64,000 nucleotides of DNA, taken from Bacteroides intestinalis DSM 17393 (GTDB lineage Bacteria > Bacteroidota > Bacteroidia > Bacteroidales > Bacteroidaceae). The translations under genes were made by a program, and so were the position numbers. The DNA is taken from the NCBI RefSeq assembly GCF_000172175.1, contig NZ_ABJL02000008.1:62001-126000 (forward strand). The letters run 5' to 3'. Shown in pieces: positions 28,194-37,018 of this stretch. Below the pieces are notes generated by a model that saw only the letters and a list, made by a program, of their open reading frames with translations, was not told the DNA's origin and ran no database searches. The stretch's first letter is position 1, and the number at the start of each line of letters is the position of its first letter.

Positions 28194-30530
28194 ATGAACA
28201 CCAATCATATGGACAGTAATCAAATGCAGGAACAAGAAATAGACCTGATTGAACTTTTCTACAAACTGTTGGCGCACTGGCGGTGGTTTCTGCTAGCTGC
28301 TGTGGTAGCACTTACCGGCGCATACATTTATGTACATGTAACCACTCCCGTCTATCAGGCAACGGCTTCTGTTGTCATCAAGGATTCGGAAGGAAGCAAT
28401 AAGGCCATCGACGAGTTGTTTCAGAAAGTCGCTCCTTCTTCCCTCACCTCTGCAAATACGCAGATTGAAGATGAAATGGAGATATTGCGTTCACGCTCTA
28501 TCCTGCTACAAGTGATTAATGAGCTGAATCTGCATACAAAGTACAAGGTGAAAGATGGACTTTTCTATAATGAAACCACTATGCCGCCCATCATTGCTTC
28601 TATGGATAAAGCATCCATGGATACATTGAGCGGAACGTTGCTGATACAAGTGGAGAAGGCAGGTGAACGCTATACCGTGAGCAGTGCCTTGGACGATATA
28701 TGTGTAACGGAGATTTTCACAGGTTTCCCTGCTTTTGTAGAAACTCCTGCCGGACGATGTACTTTAAGATTACTGCCCGGACATCAGTTTTCCGAAGCCA
28801 TAAAGATAAGCATTTCCCGCCCTATCGATGCCGTGAACGATTATTCCGGTCAGCTGGTGGTCACTACTACTTCGAAGAAAACTTCCATCATCAGTCTGAC
28901 CTTCAAGGATACGGATAAGGATCGTGCGGAATCCTTTCTTGCCAAGTTGATCGAAGTCTATAACCGGGATGCAATGGATGATAAGAATAAGGTGACAGGA
29001 AATACACTCATCTTTTTGGAAGAACGTTTGGACAGTATCAGCAACGAATTGGGATTTGTAGAAAAGCATCTGGAGCAATACAAACAAAAAGAACGTCTGA
29101 GCGATTTGAAAACCAACATGACTCTGGATCTGAATACAAACAATGAGTACGAAAAGAAGTTGCTGGATGTGGAGATGCAACTAAATATGACTAACTATAT
29201 TTATAATTATCTATTGGATGATAAACACCGTTTCTCTCTACTACCGGTAAATACGGGTATTGCCGATACGGAGCTGATGCAACTGATTAACGAATATAAC
29301 AAGGAACTGCTGGAACGTGAGCGGCTGATGAACACCATGAAGGCAGATAATCCGACGGTTGTTAATCAGGATATTCGCATTGATGCGCTGAGAAGAAATG
29401 TGGTGAGTTCTGTGGTCGGTGTAAAAGACGGACTCGGCATCGCGCGCACTGACATCCTACGTAAAACCGATTATTTCAACTCCCGTATCGGAAATATGCC
29501 GAAGCAGGAAAGGGAGTTCAATAACATAGACCGTCAACAGCAAATTAAGGCAAACCTATATCTGATGTTACTTGAACGGCGTGAACAGGCAGCTATTTCT
29601 TTGGCAGCCACAATGAACAAAGCAAGAGTGATTGATGCTCCCCTATCTGCTGACAGACCGATAGCTCCGCGAAGTATGATGATCTATGCCGGAAGTCTGT
29701 TTCTGGCATGTGTTATGACGGCAGGAGTTATTTTGTTCGGAGGAATTTTCCGTACTAAAATTAGGTCGGTAGCAGAAGTTGAGAGTACACAAATCCCTGT
29801 GATGGGGATTATTCCTTATACCAAAGAAGGTGATCGCATTGAAGAAGGACAAAACGGTATCATGGAAGAATCTTTTCGCCGCATGAGAAGCAATCTGCGC
29901 TTTCTAACCGAAGATGGCGATAAAAAGTGTATCCTGATGACCTCCACTATCAGCGGAGAAGGAAAAAGTTTCATCAGCATCAATCTGGCTCTGACCTTTG
30001 CTTTTCTGGGATGCCGGGTACTGGTAGTAGGTCTGGATATCCGTCGTCCCAGACTGGCGGAGTACTTCGGAATAAAGAGTCATGTAGGTATGACCAGTTA
30101 CCTTTCGGACAATGAGATAAAGCTGGAAGATATAATCTTCCCATCAGGGGTACACGAACAATTATTCGTTGCGCCTGCCGGACCTATCCCTCCTAATCCG
30201 GCAGAACTGTTGGAGAGAGCCCGATTGAAAGAAGCATTCGCGTATTTTCGTGAACAGTTTGATTATATCATTGTGGATTCGGCTCCGGTAAGATTGATTA
30301 GTGATACACTGAGCCTAAGCAAGGTGACTGATTTCACACTCTATGTGTGCCGCATGAATTATACGCACAAGAATGTGTTGTCTGAAATTGTAGAGATACA
30401 GCGGTCAGGGCAACTGAACCAAATATCTTTGGTAGTGAATGCTGGTAATCTGGCGGAAAAGAAATATGGTTACGGATATGGCTACGGAGATAGTTATGGT
30501 TACAGAGATACTCATAAAAAGCATAAGTAA
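28194..30530 (+). CDS. wzc: Polysaccharide co-polymerase with tyrosine autokinase domain (Wzc/BY-kinase)
   Basis: 778 aa. The N-terminal Wzz domain has a membrane helix near residues 33-52 and a long coiled-coil periplasmic part. A GNVR-like segment and second helix (MMIYAGSLFLACVMTAGVIL) lead to a cytoplasmic P-loop kinase: TSTISGEGKSFISINLA (Walker A), VVGLDIRRP (Walker A'), YIIVDSAPV (Walker B). The C-terminal tail YGYGYGYGDSYGYRD is the tyrosine cluster that is autophosphorylated. It pairs with the upstream Wza to control chain length and export. No glycosyltransferase genes follow, so this pair may serve another locus, for example the 14-gene operon at 1-16 kb, whose Wzz has no kinase. 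Confidence 0.95.
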   Translation: MNTNHMDSNQMQEQEIDLIELFYKLLAHWRWFLLAAVVALTGAYIYVHVTTPVYQATASVVIKDSEGSNKAIDELFQKVAPSSLTSANTQIEDEMEILRSRSILLQVINELNLHTKYKVKDGLFYNETTMPPIIASMDKASMDTLSGTLLIQVEKAGERYTVSSALDDICVTEIFTGFPAFVETPAGRCTLRLLPGHQFSEAIKISISRPIDAVNDYSGQLVVTTTSKKTSIISLTFKDTDKDRAESFLAKLIEVYNRDAMDDKNKVTGNTLIFLEERLDSISNELGFVEKHLEQYKQKERLSDLKTNMTLDLNTNNEYEKKLLDVEMQLNMTNYIYNYLLDDKHRFSLLPVNTGIADTELMQLINEYNKELLERERLMNTMKADNPTVVNQDIRIDALRRNVVSSVVGVKDGLGIARTDILRKTDYFNSRIGNMPKQEREFNNIDRQQQIKANLYLMLLERREQAAISLAATMNKARVIDAPLSADRPIAPRSMMIYAGSLFLACVMTAGVILFGGIFRTKIRSVAEVESTQIPVMGIIPYTKEGDRIEEGQNGIMEESFRRMRSNLRFLTEDGDKKCILMTSTISGEGKSFISINLALTFAFLGCRVLVVGLDIRRPRLAEYFGIKSHVGMTSYLSDNEIKLEDIIFPSGVHEQLFVAPAGPIPPNPAELLERARLKEAFAYFREQFDYIIVDSAPVRLISDTLSLSKVTDFTLYVCRMNYTHKNVLSEIVEIQRSGQLNQISLVVNAGNLAEKKYGYGYGYGDSYGYRDTHKKHK

Positions 30531-30581
30531 TATACACTCATTTTTTCATCTCACTTTTTTTCTTCTCAATGAAGATACTGT

Positions 30582-30622
30582 TCCGGACTTTCATAGGTTA
30601 GGTAAAGTCCGGACGGTATTTT
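30582..30622 (+). terminator. Terminator hairpin after wzc
   Basis: TCCGGACTTT (30582-30591) is the exact complement of AAAGTCCGGA (30604-30613), with a 12-nt loop; the stem extends through ATACTG/CGGTAT and is followed by TTTTC. It may also serve the convergent HAD gene. Confidence 0.85.
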
Positions 30623-31036
30623 CTAAAACCACCACTTCTTCTTTTTGTCCTGTTCCGCAGGAATATTACCTTGCGTATAGATATCCCGGAACGTTTTATG
30701 TTCTTTAATCATCTGATAGATAAGTCCCCAATCGGGCAATCCGCCCAGATTGCGGTCGTCAATGAAAAGGTCTACTTTCAGTTTACGGGAAAATCCACAG
30801 TCCTGCTGCTTTTCTTCGGGATAATCACGATTGACAGCATAGAATTCCACTCCTCTTTCTTTGCACCAGGCAACGGCTTCTTCCAGAAGCTCACCTTCGC
30901 GCACACTCCATAAGATGAGCTTATGCTGATCTTGCTGCAACAGTTTTAAAGTGTCTGTTGCAAAAGGGATTTCTTTACCGATACGGGGATAGCGATGTTC
31001 TACTATAGTTCCGTCGAAATCAACTGCTATTGTCAT
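30623..31036 (-). CDS. Small HAD-like phosphohydrolase, BT0820-like
   Basis: 137 aa. DFDGTIVEHRYP holds the nucleophile and acid-base aspartates of the HAD superfamily. LILWSVREGELLEEAVAWCK carries the motif II region and DLFIDDRNLGG the motif IV aspartates. No cap domain is present, so it is a minimal C0-type enzyme. Its substrate is unknown. It has its own promoter at 31062-31091 and converges on wzc. Confidence 0.85.
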   Translation of the reverse strand: MTIAVDFDGTIVEHRYPRIGKEIPFATDTLKLLQQDQHKLILWSVREGELLEEAVAWCKERGVEFYAVNRDYPEEKQQDCGFSRKLKVDLFIDDRNLGGLPDWGLIYQMIKEHKTFRDIYTQGNIPAEQDKKKKWWF

Positions 31037-31061
31037 AGTTTTATGCTGAAAAATTACAGAA

Positions 31062-31091
31062 CAAAGATACGAATCTTATTGAAAAAACAAA
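31062..31091 (-). promoter_or_regulatory. Promoter for the HAD-like gene
   Basis: On the minus strand TTTG (31088-31091), 18-nt spacer, TATCTTTG (31062-31069), 26 bp upstream of the start codon. Confidence 0.75.
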
Positions 31092-31130
31092 GCGTTCTCT
31101 CACTTTTACAATAGGCAAATATGAAAGAAA

Positions 31131-31162
31131 TTTGCATATAATTTCATAAAAATGTATTTTTG
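31131..31162 (+). promoter_or_regulatory. Promoter for the MFS transporter gene
   Basis: TTTG (31131-31134), 20-nt spacer, TATTTTTG (31155-31162), giving a leader of about 25-30 nt. Confidence 0.75.
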
Positions 31163-31195
31163 CGCTTAATTTTTCACTAACAACATAATATTAGG

Positions 31196-32584
31196 ATGAC
31201 TCAATCACCCAAAAATGTATCTAAAGGGTTCACTAAAGCCTTTTGGGTAAGCAACACGGTCGAACTGTTCGAACGTATGGCGTATTATGCCGTTTTTATC
31301 GTTCTCACCATTTATCTTTCTTCTATTTTAGGCTTCAACGACCTTGAAGCGAGTATGATTTCCGGTTTATTTTCCGGTGGTCTTTATCTTTTGCCTATCT
31401 TCACGGGTGCTTATGCCGATAAGATAGGTTTCCGGAAATCCATGATTGTTGCTTTTTCGCTGCTGTCTGTCGGATATTTGGGGTTAGGAATTCTCCCTAC
31501 CCTGCTGGAAGCTGCCGGTTTGGTGGAATATGGCAAAGCAACCCGTTTCACCGGACTGCCGGATAGCGATAGCCGCTGGATGATCGTTCCTGTGCTGTTT
31601 GTTATCATGGTGGGCGGATCGTTTATCAAATCCATTATTTCGGCTTCAGTGGCAAAAGAAACTACGGAAGCAAATCGTGCACGCGGTTATTCCATTTTTT
31701 ATATGATGGTGAATATTGGTGCATTTACCGGAAAAACAGTGATTGACCCGTTGCGGAATGTTATTGGAGAGCAGGCGTATATCTATATCAACTATTTCTC
31801 TGCTACGATGACAATATTGGCATTACTTTCCGTTGTTCTGCTCTATAAATCTACCCATACGGCAGGCGAAGGAAAAAGTATGCGTGAAATCGGTCAGGGT
31901 TTCCTGCGCATCATTACAAACTGGCGTCTGCTGATTCTTATCCTGATTATAACGGGATTCTGGATGGTGCAGCAACAGTTATACGCTACGATGCCTAAAT
32001 ATGTAATCCGTATGGCGGGCGAAACTGCCAAGCCGGGTTGGATAGCCAATGTAAATCCGTTTGTAGTGGTTTGCTGCGTTAGTTTCGTGACGCGTTTGAT
32101 GGCAAAACGGTCAGCTATTACTTCCATGAATATCGGTATGTTCCTTATCCCATTTTCGGCTCTGCTGATGGCATGCGGTAACCTGCTTGGAAATGACGTG
32201 ATAAGCGGAATGAGCAATATCACATTAATGATGATAGCGGGTATCGTGATACAGGCTTTGGCAGAATGTTTTATTTCACCGCGTTATCTGGAGTACTTCT
32301 CCCTGCAAGCGCCTAAGGGTGAAGAAGGTATGTATCTCGGATTTAGCCATCTTCATTCCTTCCTCTCTTCCATCTTCGGTTTTGGTATCGCCGGAGTATT
32401 GTTGACAAAATACTGTCCCGATCCTGTCCTCTTTGAGACTCGTGAAGCATGGGAGGCTGCCAGCACCAATGCGCATTATATCTGGTACTATTTCGCCGCT
32501 ATCGGTCTGATATCTGCACTGGCACTGTTAGTATTTGCCAAAATCACCCAATCCATCAACAAAAAGAAGAAAGCCAAGGTCTGA
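31196..32584 (+). CDS. MFS transporter, POT/peptide-transporter-like
   Basis: 462 aa with about 12 hydrophobic segments. The N-terminus has FWVSNTVELFERMAYYAVF, matching the ExxER motif of proton-coupled oligopeptide transporters, then DKIGFRKSMIVAF between helices 2 and 3. YFSLQAPKGEEGMYLGFSHL lies in the C-terminal half. It probably moves peptides or related solutes across the inner membrane with protons. It has its own promoter. It is the last chromosomal gene before the conjugative element. Confidence 0.87.
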   Translation: MTQSPKNVSKGFTKAFWVSNTVELFERMAYYAVFIVLTIYLSSILGFNDLEASMISGLFSGGLYLLPIFTGAYADKIGFRKSMIVAFSLLSVGYLGLGILPTLLEAAGLVEYGKATRFTGLPDSDSRWMIVPVLFVIMVGGSFIKSIISASVAKETTEANRARGYSIFYMMVNIGAFTGKTVIDPLRNVIGEQAYIYINYFSATMTILALLSVVLLYKSTHTAGEGKSMREIGQGFLRIITNWRLLILILIITGFWMVQQQLYATMPKYVIRMAGETAKPGWIANVNPFVVVCCVSFVTRLMAKRSAITSMNIGMFLIPFSALLMACGNLLGNDVISGMSNITLMMIAGIVIQALAECFISPRYLEYFSLQAPKGEEGMYLGFSHLHSFLSSIFGFGIAGVLLTKYCPDPVLFETREAWEAASTNAHYIWYYFAAIGLISALALLVFAKITQSINKKKKAKV

Positions 32585-32942
32585 ATATCTCATTTTTTTA
32601 GTATATTTGATGTAGTCTGAAGGTATTTAATTGACTACAAATAGATTAAAAGAAACTCGCATGAGAATGGGCAACGGATAAGAAATTGGTAAAGTGCTTT
32701 GATACACTATATTTCTCATGCTGTCAAACAACTCTTATTTGTTTGCAAATATAATATTATTGCAGGTAAAAATCAAAAATAACGAGGTTTATTTTCATTT
32801 TTGCCTGCTGATATTTGTTCCGGATTGTCGGATGCGATATATTTGTAATTAGGATTCGTACCGTGTTCCAAGCGGTTCATAAGTAATGACTTGCGGAGCT
32901 TTGGCAACAAGGGGATGCGGCTCCGTTTTATAGAAATGACTT
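32585..32942. other. AT-rich gap at the chromosome/conjugative-element junction
   Basis: No gene is visible. A 9-bp inverted pair, GCATGAGAA and TTCTCATGC, lies within about 32655-32725, and TTTGCAAATATAATATTA lies near 32740. Base composition changes from AT-rich to GC-rich at about 32.87 kb. An attachment site is expected here, but without the other end of the element no direct repeat can be identified. Confidence 0.5.
32814..32845 (+). promoter_or_regulatory. Promoter for the AraC-family gene
   Basis: TTTG (32814-32817), 20-nt spacer, TATATTTG (32838-32845), a full match to both Bacteroides promoter boxes, about 97 bp before the start codon. Confidence 0.75.
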
Positions 32943-33800
32943 ATGCAAACCGACTTATCCATTTACAACAGTCTTCGCCCTTCCTTTATAGAAGGCGTTC
33001 ACGCCGTGAAGTTCAATTCTTTGTCGGCGGTCATATCGCGTTACCGGGATTATGCCCGCAGTTCCGAACAAATAAAAGCGTACTCGGGAGATTCTTTGCT
33101 GATGCGGGACATCGCCTCCTTGCTTGACGAAGCACCCCGTCCCATAACGGGGGAATACCAGGATTTCACCCCGTTCCTGCTTCTTCTGATGCTTTCGGAG
33201 GAGTTTCATGCCGTCCATTATGTCGAGCGTCTTGTAACGTGGTATTTCGGCTATTGTTGTGTCGATGAACTGCGGACGGTCTGCACCATTCTGTCCCAGT
33301 GTTCCTACCCGCATCACGACACGCTGCGGCTGCGGTTCAAGAATTACCTGCGTGAAGCCCGTAAGACATTGGGTATGCCCGTTGAATGTAACGCTGCTGT
33401 CATGCTGAAAATGCTCGACGTCTCTTATGAACATCTCACTCCCGCCGATGTCGGGGAGTTCGAGGAACTGTTGCACCTGGGGGACGATTACGAGTTCATC
33501 TCCCGTGTCAAATCGAATTATCTTGCCTCGGATAACGTCACGGAACTCGCCGGGGTTTGCGGGTATTCCAGCACGATTACCTTCCGCCGGCGTTTCCAGC
33601 GGGTTTTCGGCTGCTCGGCCTCCTCGTGGTTACGTCAGCGCCGTATCGAACGTATCGGGGAGTTGCTGCGGACGACACACTACACGTTGCAGGAAATAGC
33701 CTACATGTGCGGTTTCTCCGCCCAATCCCACTTTACGGACTTTTGCAAGCGGAATATGGGGAGCAATCCCACTTCCATCCGCCAGGAAGGCCGGATCTGA
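32943..33800 (+). CDS. AraC-family transcriptional regulator of the conjugative element
   Basis: 285 aa. The C-terminal 100 residues are an AraC-type double helix-turn-helix (VTELAGVCGYSSTITFRRRF, then YTLQEIAYMCGFSAQSHFTD). The N-terminal part has no cupin motif and no hit that I recognise. It lies upstream of rteC on the same strand, so a role in controlling excision or transfer is likely. It is the first gene inside the GC-rich element. Confidence 0.88.
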   Translation: MQTDLSIYNSLRPSFIEGVHAVKFNSLSAVISRYRDYARSSEQIKAYSGDSLLMRDIASLLDEAPRPITGEYQDFTPFLLLLMLSEEFHAVHYVERLVTWYFGYCCVDELRTVCTILSQCSYPHHDTLRLRFKNYLREARKTLGMPVECNAAVMLKMLDVSYEHLTPADVGEFEELLHLGDDYEFISRVKSNYLASDNVTELAGVCGYSSTITFRRRFQRVFGCSASSWLRQRRIERIGELLRTTHYTLQEIAYMCGFSAQSHFTDFCKRNMGSNPTSIRQEGRI

Positions 33801-33905
33801 CATTAAAATCGGCCTCGTGATAAAAAAACGAAGAGAAAGATAAAAATCGTAATCCGTCGGCTTTTCGATTCGCTAACTTTATGCGCGAAAGTAACAAGAC
33901 GGATT

Positions 33906-34766
33906 ATGATTGTATTTATAGAGAAATTAAACAGTGAAGTCCTGCGGAGTATCGAACGCATCGAATCGCGGGATACCGACGTGTTGAAAAAGTCGCTTGA
34001 AGCGTCACGTGTCCTGGGAGAAGCGTTCGACCGTTTGAAACAATATATCATCGGCTACCGTTTTCAAAACGATGACGAGGAGATAACGTTCTTCAAAGAA
34101 ATCAAACCCCGTCTTTTTTGCCGTCTGATCTATTACCGCAAGCTCTATAATATCGAGATGAACCGTCCGGTAGGAAGTATCGAGGCACAACGGGAGTACC
34201 TGGACGCCCATGTTCGGGCCATCAACGCGTACACGCAGAAACGCCTCGACTTTATCCGCTATTTCCGCAGCGGCGCCACACACCTGGACAGCCTCTATTT
34301 CCTGCGCGGGCAGACCGACACGGAGCAATACCTGGAAACCTTCTACTATGAACTCGACCCGCAGTTTTCGACAAACGCGGATTTCAAGGTGGCTAAAATC
34401 CTGGCCAACGATATGTTGTCGGTTTATCTTATGGGCGAATTGGAATCACTGGAGAGCACGAACCTCCGGAACATGGTTCTGCCATTGTCTGACGTGCGTC
34501 CGACATGGCAGGACTCGAAGACGGATCTGACGGAACTTATTTACCTGCTCGACAGTAAAGGCTGTTTCGGCAATGTGCCACTCACGCAACTTGCCAGCTA
34601 CATTTCCAACGCTTTCAACGTACACCTCGACATGAACCTTTCGAGGACATTCTGCGATATGAAAATCCGAAACAACCCGACACCGTGGCTTGACAAGGCG
34701 AAAGAGGCCCTGCTTAAACGTATGCAGACGTGGAAGCGAAACAAGAAAAACGGCAATTCCGAGTAG
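33906..34766 (+). CDS. rteC: RteC, activator of excision genes
   Basis: 286 aa, all helical. In CTnDOT, RteC is a two-domain helical DNA-binding protein that activates the xis2c-xis2d-exc operon. The sequence here has the family layout: FFKEIKPRLFCRLIYYRKLY in the N-terminal half, and a C-terminal winged-helix-like region (SKTDLTELIYLLDSKGCF, VPLTQLASYISNAFNV). It is followed 400 bp later by two Xis-like genes, matching the CTnDOT order. The regulators RteA/RteB that control it in CTnDOT are not in the window. Confidence 0.9.
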   Translation: MIVFIEKLNSEVLRSIERIESRDTDVLKKSLEASRVLGEAFDRLKQYIIGYRFQNDDEEITFFKEIKPRLFCRLIYYRKLYNIEMNRPVGSIEAQREYLDAHVRAINAYTQKRLDFIRYFRSGATHLDSLYFLRGQTDTEQYLETFYYELDPQFSTNADFKVAKILANDMLSVYLMGELESLESTNLRNMVLPLSDVRPTWQDSKTDLTELIYLLDSKGCFGNVPLTQLASYISNAFNVHLDMNLSRTFCDMKIRNNPTPWLDKAKEALLKRMQTWKRNKKNGNSE

Positions 34767-35164
34767 AACATGAACCGGTAAAGCACTCTATTCCTTATAG
34801 AAACACTGATAATCAGCGTTGTATATAACAAAAGAACCGAGGTCGGTTTTCCCCCGTAACTCTCGAAAGGAACTTTCCCGAACGCCCGTATTTGCACCCG
34901 TATAAGGAGCCGATACGGGTGTTCCGTTGTAGCCCCGTCCGGATTAGAACACCGTTAAGCGTTGAATCACAGTATGCTATCGCATTTCTGCCAATAAAAA
35001 TACCGAGTACGGGCCGCGGATTTCGGTAAAAAACACTGCCTTCTTCACCGCATGAACCATTGAGAATCAGTTCACTGCAAATTATCAAAAAAAAGTCGTA
35101 CCGACCTCGTTTTAAGCTGTCCATATAAGCCCGACCTTTGTAACAGACTAAAAAACAAAGAAGT
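34767..35164. promoter_or_regulatory. Regulatory gap between rteC and the xis-like genes
   Basis: No ORF. It contains two related 14-mers in opposite orientation, AACCGAGGTCGGTT at 34835-34848 and TACCGACCTCGTTT at 35099-35112 (12 of 14 match after inversion). A perfect 9-bp hairpin (34895-34903 with 34913-34921, CACCCGTAT) lies between them. An imperfect -7 box GACCTTTG (35133-35140) precedes the first xis-like gene. A weak box next to an inverted motif fits an activator-dependent promoter such as the RteC target. Confidence 0.5.
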
Positions 35165-35476
35165 ATGAAAATCATAGTGATCGGTTCGCGAGCCTATAAC
35201 GAGCTTGTCGGGCGTATAGAGAAAATAGAGGCTGCAATCGCCTCTCTCCCTGAAAAGGGGCGTGCATGGAATAAGGAGTATATAAACGACGAATGGATGG
35301 ACGGCGAGCAGGTCTGCCGTTACCTGGGCATCAGCGGGCGTACCCTTCAACGCCTCCGCTCGGATCACGTGATCACCTATTCGGCCATCAACCGGAAGCT
35401 GTATTATTCCCTCACGGAAATCCGCCGTGTGCTGAAGGAGCGTTCCGTGCGGCGCAAGAACCAACCAAAGGAGTAG
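35165..35476 (+). CDS. xis2c: Helix-turn-helix excision protein, Xis2c-like
   Basis: 103 aa. A short coiled-coil N-terminus (RIEKIEAAIASLPEKG) is followed by a MerR/HTH_17-type fold (WMDGEQVCRYLGISGRTLQR, then LRSDHVITYSAINRKLYYSL). Xis2c and Xis2d are the recombination directionality factors of CTnDOT. Identification rests on size, fold and position after rteC. It starts 10 nt after the sequence ACTAAAAA, also found before other element genes, and is 3 bp from the next gene. Confidence 0.78.
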   Translation: MKIIVIGSRAYNELVGRIEKIEAAIASLPEKGRAWNKEYINDEWMDGEQVCRYLGISGRTLQRLRSDHVITYSAINRKLYYSLTEIRRVLKERSVRRKNQPKE

Positions 35477-35479
35477 GCC

Positions 35480-35806
35480 ATGTTTCTGGACAAGGAATAT
35501 TTCGACGGATGGATGCAGCGGCTCTCGGAACGGCTGGAACGTATCGAGAAGCTGTGCGCGGGGGACGTGGAGCAACCGCTTTCCATCCTGCCTGACGGGG
35601 AGCGTCTTCTGGACAATTACGACCTGTGCCGTATGCTCAATATCAGCAAGCGCACACTCCAGCGTTACCGCACCTCGGGAGAGCTGCCTTACGAGATGAT
35701 CTATCACAAGACCTTCTACCGGGAATCGGACGTCCTGCGGTTCATCGAGCGTAACTTCAGTAATTTCCGCAAGCTGAAAAAGGATCGTCCTGCCGGTTCC
35801 GGTTAG
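35480..35806 (+). CDS. xis2d: Helix-turn-helix excision protein, Xis2d-like
   Basis: 108 aa and paralogous to the preceding gene. It has a coiled-coil start (WMQRLSERLERIEKLC) and an HTH_17-type fold (LLDNYDLCRMLNISKRTLQR, then YRTSGELPYEMIYHKTFYRE). It follows the Xis2c-like gene after 3 bp, so the two are co-translated. In CTnDOT the equivalent protein is required with IntDOT for excision. Confidence 0.78.
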   Translation: MFLDKEYFDGWMQRLSERLERIEKLCAGDVEQPLSILPDGERLLDNYDLCRMLNISKRTLQRYRTSGELPYEMIYHKTFYRESDVLRFIERNFSNFRKLKKDRPAGSG

Positions 35807-35905
35807 GCCCTGTCCCGAGAGTCCGGCGTCATGGAAAAACGCGGAGATACATGGAATAAGGCACGACATGACGGTGCAACCGCTCGATATTTGCCGTAAA
35901 ATCAG

Positions 35906-35913
35906 TATGTTTG
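35906..35913 (+). promoter_or_regulatory. Candidate -7 box (TATGTTTG) for the DUF1016 nuclease gene
   Basis: The match to TAnnTTTG is exact and lies 29 bp before the start. The nearest TTTG (35890-35893) is too close to serve as -33, so the promoter is tentative. Confidence 0.4.
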
Positions 35914-35941
35914 CACTTGGAAGCCTATATAATAATGAACA

Positions 35942-36955
35942 ATGAAAGAAACAGATAAAATACATCCTGCCGACAAAGGGGAGGAAGAGCTGCTGCATAA
36001 CGTGCGCCATATCTTGCAGGAAGCGCGCGCAAAGGTGATACATCATGTCAATTCGACCCTCGTGAGGGCTTACTGGCAGGTAGGGAAATACATAGTGGAG
36101 TACGAGCAGCAGGGAACCGACCGTGCCGGATATGGCAAGGCTGTCATCAACACCCTTTCCAGGCGGCTCGTGGCGGAGTTCGGAAACGGGTTCACGGCCA
36201 CCAACCTGCGGTACATGAGGCAGTTTTACCAGTGCTACCCGAAATATCACACGCTGTGTGATAAATTGAGCTGGTCGCATTGCCGCACGCTTCTCAAGGT
36301 GTCGGGCGATGCCGCCCGTGATTTTTACCTGCACGAGTGCGTCAAGGAAAACTGGAGTGTCCGGCAGCTCGACCGCCAAATCAACACGCTTTTCTATGAC
36401 CGCCTGCTGGCCAGCCGAGACAAGAAAGCCGTGAAAGAGGAAATTTCCCGTACCGAACCCGGGCGTGTCGAACCCAAAGAGATCATCCGCGACCCGTATA
36501 TCCTGGAGTTTCTCGGGATCCCGCAGGGAGAGCATTTTCTGGAAACCGATCTGGAGCAACTGCTCATCAGCCGCTTGCAGCGCTTCATGCTCGAACTCGG
36601 GAAAGGCTTCGCCTTCGTCGCGCGACAGAAGCGTATCTCCTTCGACGACAAGCATTTCTACATCGACCTGGTCTTTTACAATTACCTGGCCCGTTGTTTC
36701 GTTTTAATAGATTTGAAATCCGGGGAGCTGACCCACCAGGATTTGGGGCAGATGCAGATGTATGTCAATTACTACACCCGTGAGTTGATGAATCCCGGGG
36801 ATAACCCTCCGGTGGGTATCGTCCTCTGCGCGGAGAAAAACGACGCGGTCGTCCGTTACACGCTGCCCGAAGATGAAAAGCAGGTCTTCGCCGCCCAGTA
36901 CATGACCTATCTTCCCACGCAGGAGGAGCTGCAAACACTCTTGCAGGAAGTGTGA
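35942..36955 (+). CDS. DUF1016/YhcG-type PDDEXK nuclease
   Basis: 337 aa. The N-terminal DUF1016 domain (IHHVNSTLVRAYWQVGKYIV, LSRRLVAEFGNGFTATNLRY, RQFYQCYP) is followed by a restriction-endonuclease-like domain. Its candidate catalytic residues are D of HFYIDLVFYN and D/K of FVLIDLKSGE. Family members are often found in mobile elements and next to restriction-modification genes; their substrates are poorly known. It has its own candidate promoter and is separated by a terminator from the convergent methyltransferase-helicase gene. Confidence 0.9.
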   Translation: MKETDKIHPADKGEEELLHNVRHILQEARAKVIHHVNSTLVRAYWQVGKYIVEYEQQGTDRAGYGKAVINTLSRRLVAEFGNGFTATNLRYMRQFYQCYPKYHTLCDKLSWSHCRTLLKVSGDAARDFYLHECVKENWSVRQLDRQINTLFYDRLLASRDKKAVKEEISRTEPGRVEPKEIIRDPYILEFLGIPQGEHFLETDLEQLLISRLQRFMLELGKGFAFVARQKRISFDDKHFYIDLVFYNYLARCFVLIDLKSGELTHQDLGQMQMYVNYYTRELMNPGDNPPVGIVLCAEKNDAVVRYTLPEDEKQVFAAQYMTYLPTQEELQTLLQEV

Positions 36956-36979
36956 CAACAACGCTCACGGGCATATGAA

Positions 36980-37015
36980 AAAAGCCGACGGAAATCTGTA
37001 CTTCCGTCGGCTTTT
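36980..37015. terminator. Strong bidirectional terminator between the nuclease and methyltransferase genes
   Basis: AAAAGCCGACGGAA (36980-36993) is the exact complement of TTCCGTCGGCTTTT (37002-37015) around an 8-nt loop, with A/T runs at both ends. The same CGTCGGCTTTTCG core recurs at about 33.86 kb upstream of rteC. Confidence 0.92.
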
Positions 37016-37018
37016 CGT

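Noticed and set aside
35072..36655. 527-codon minus-strand frame across the xis and DUF1016 genes
   Set aside because: Antisense shadow of three recognisable plus-strand genes; no domain features.
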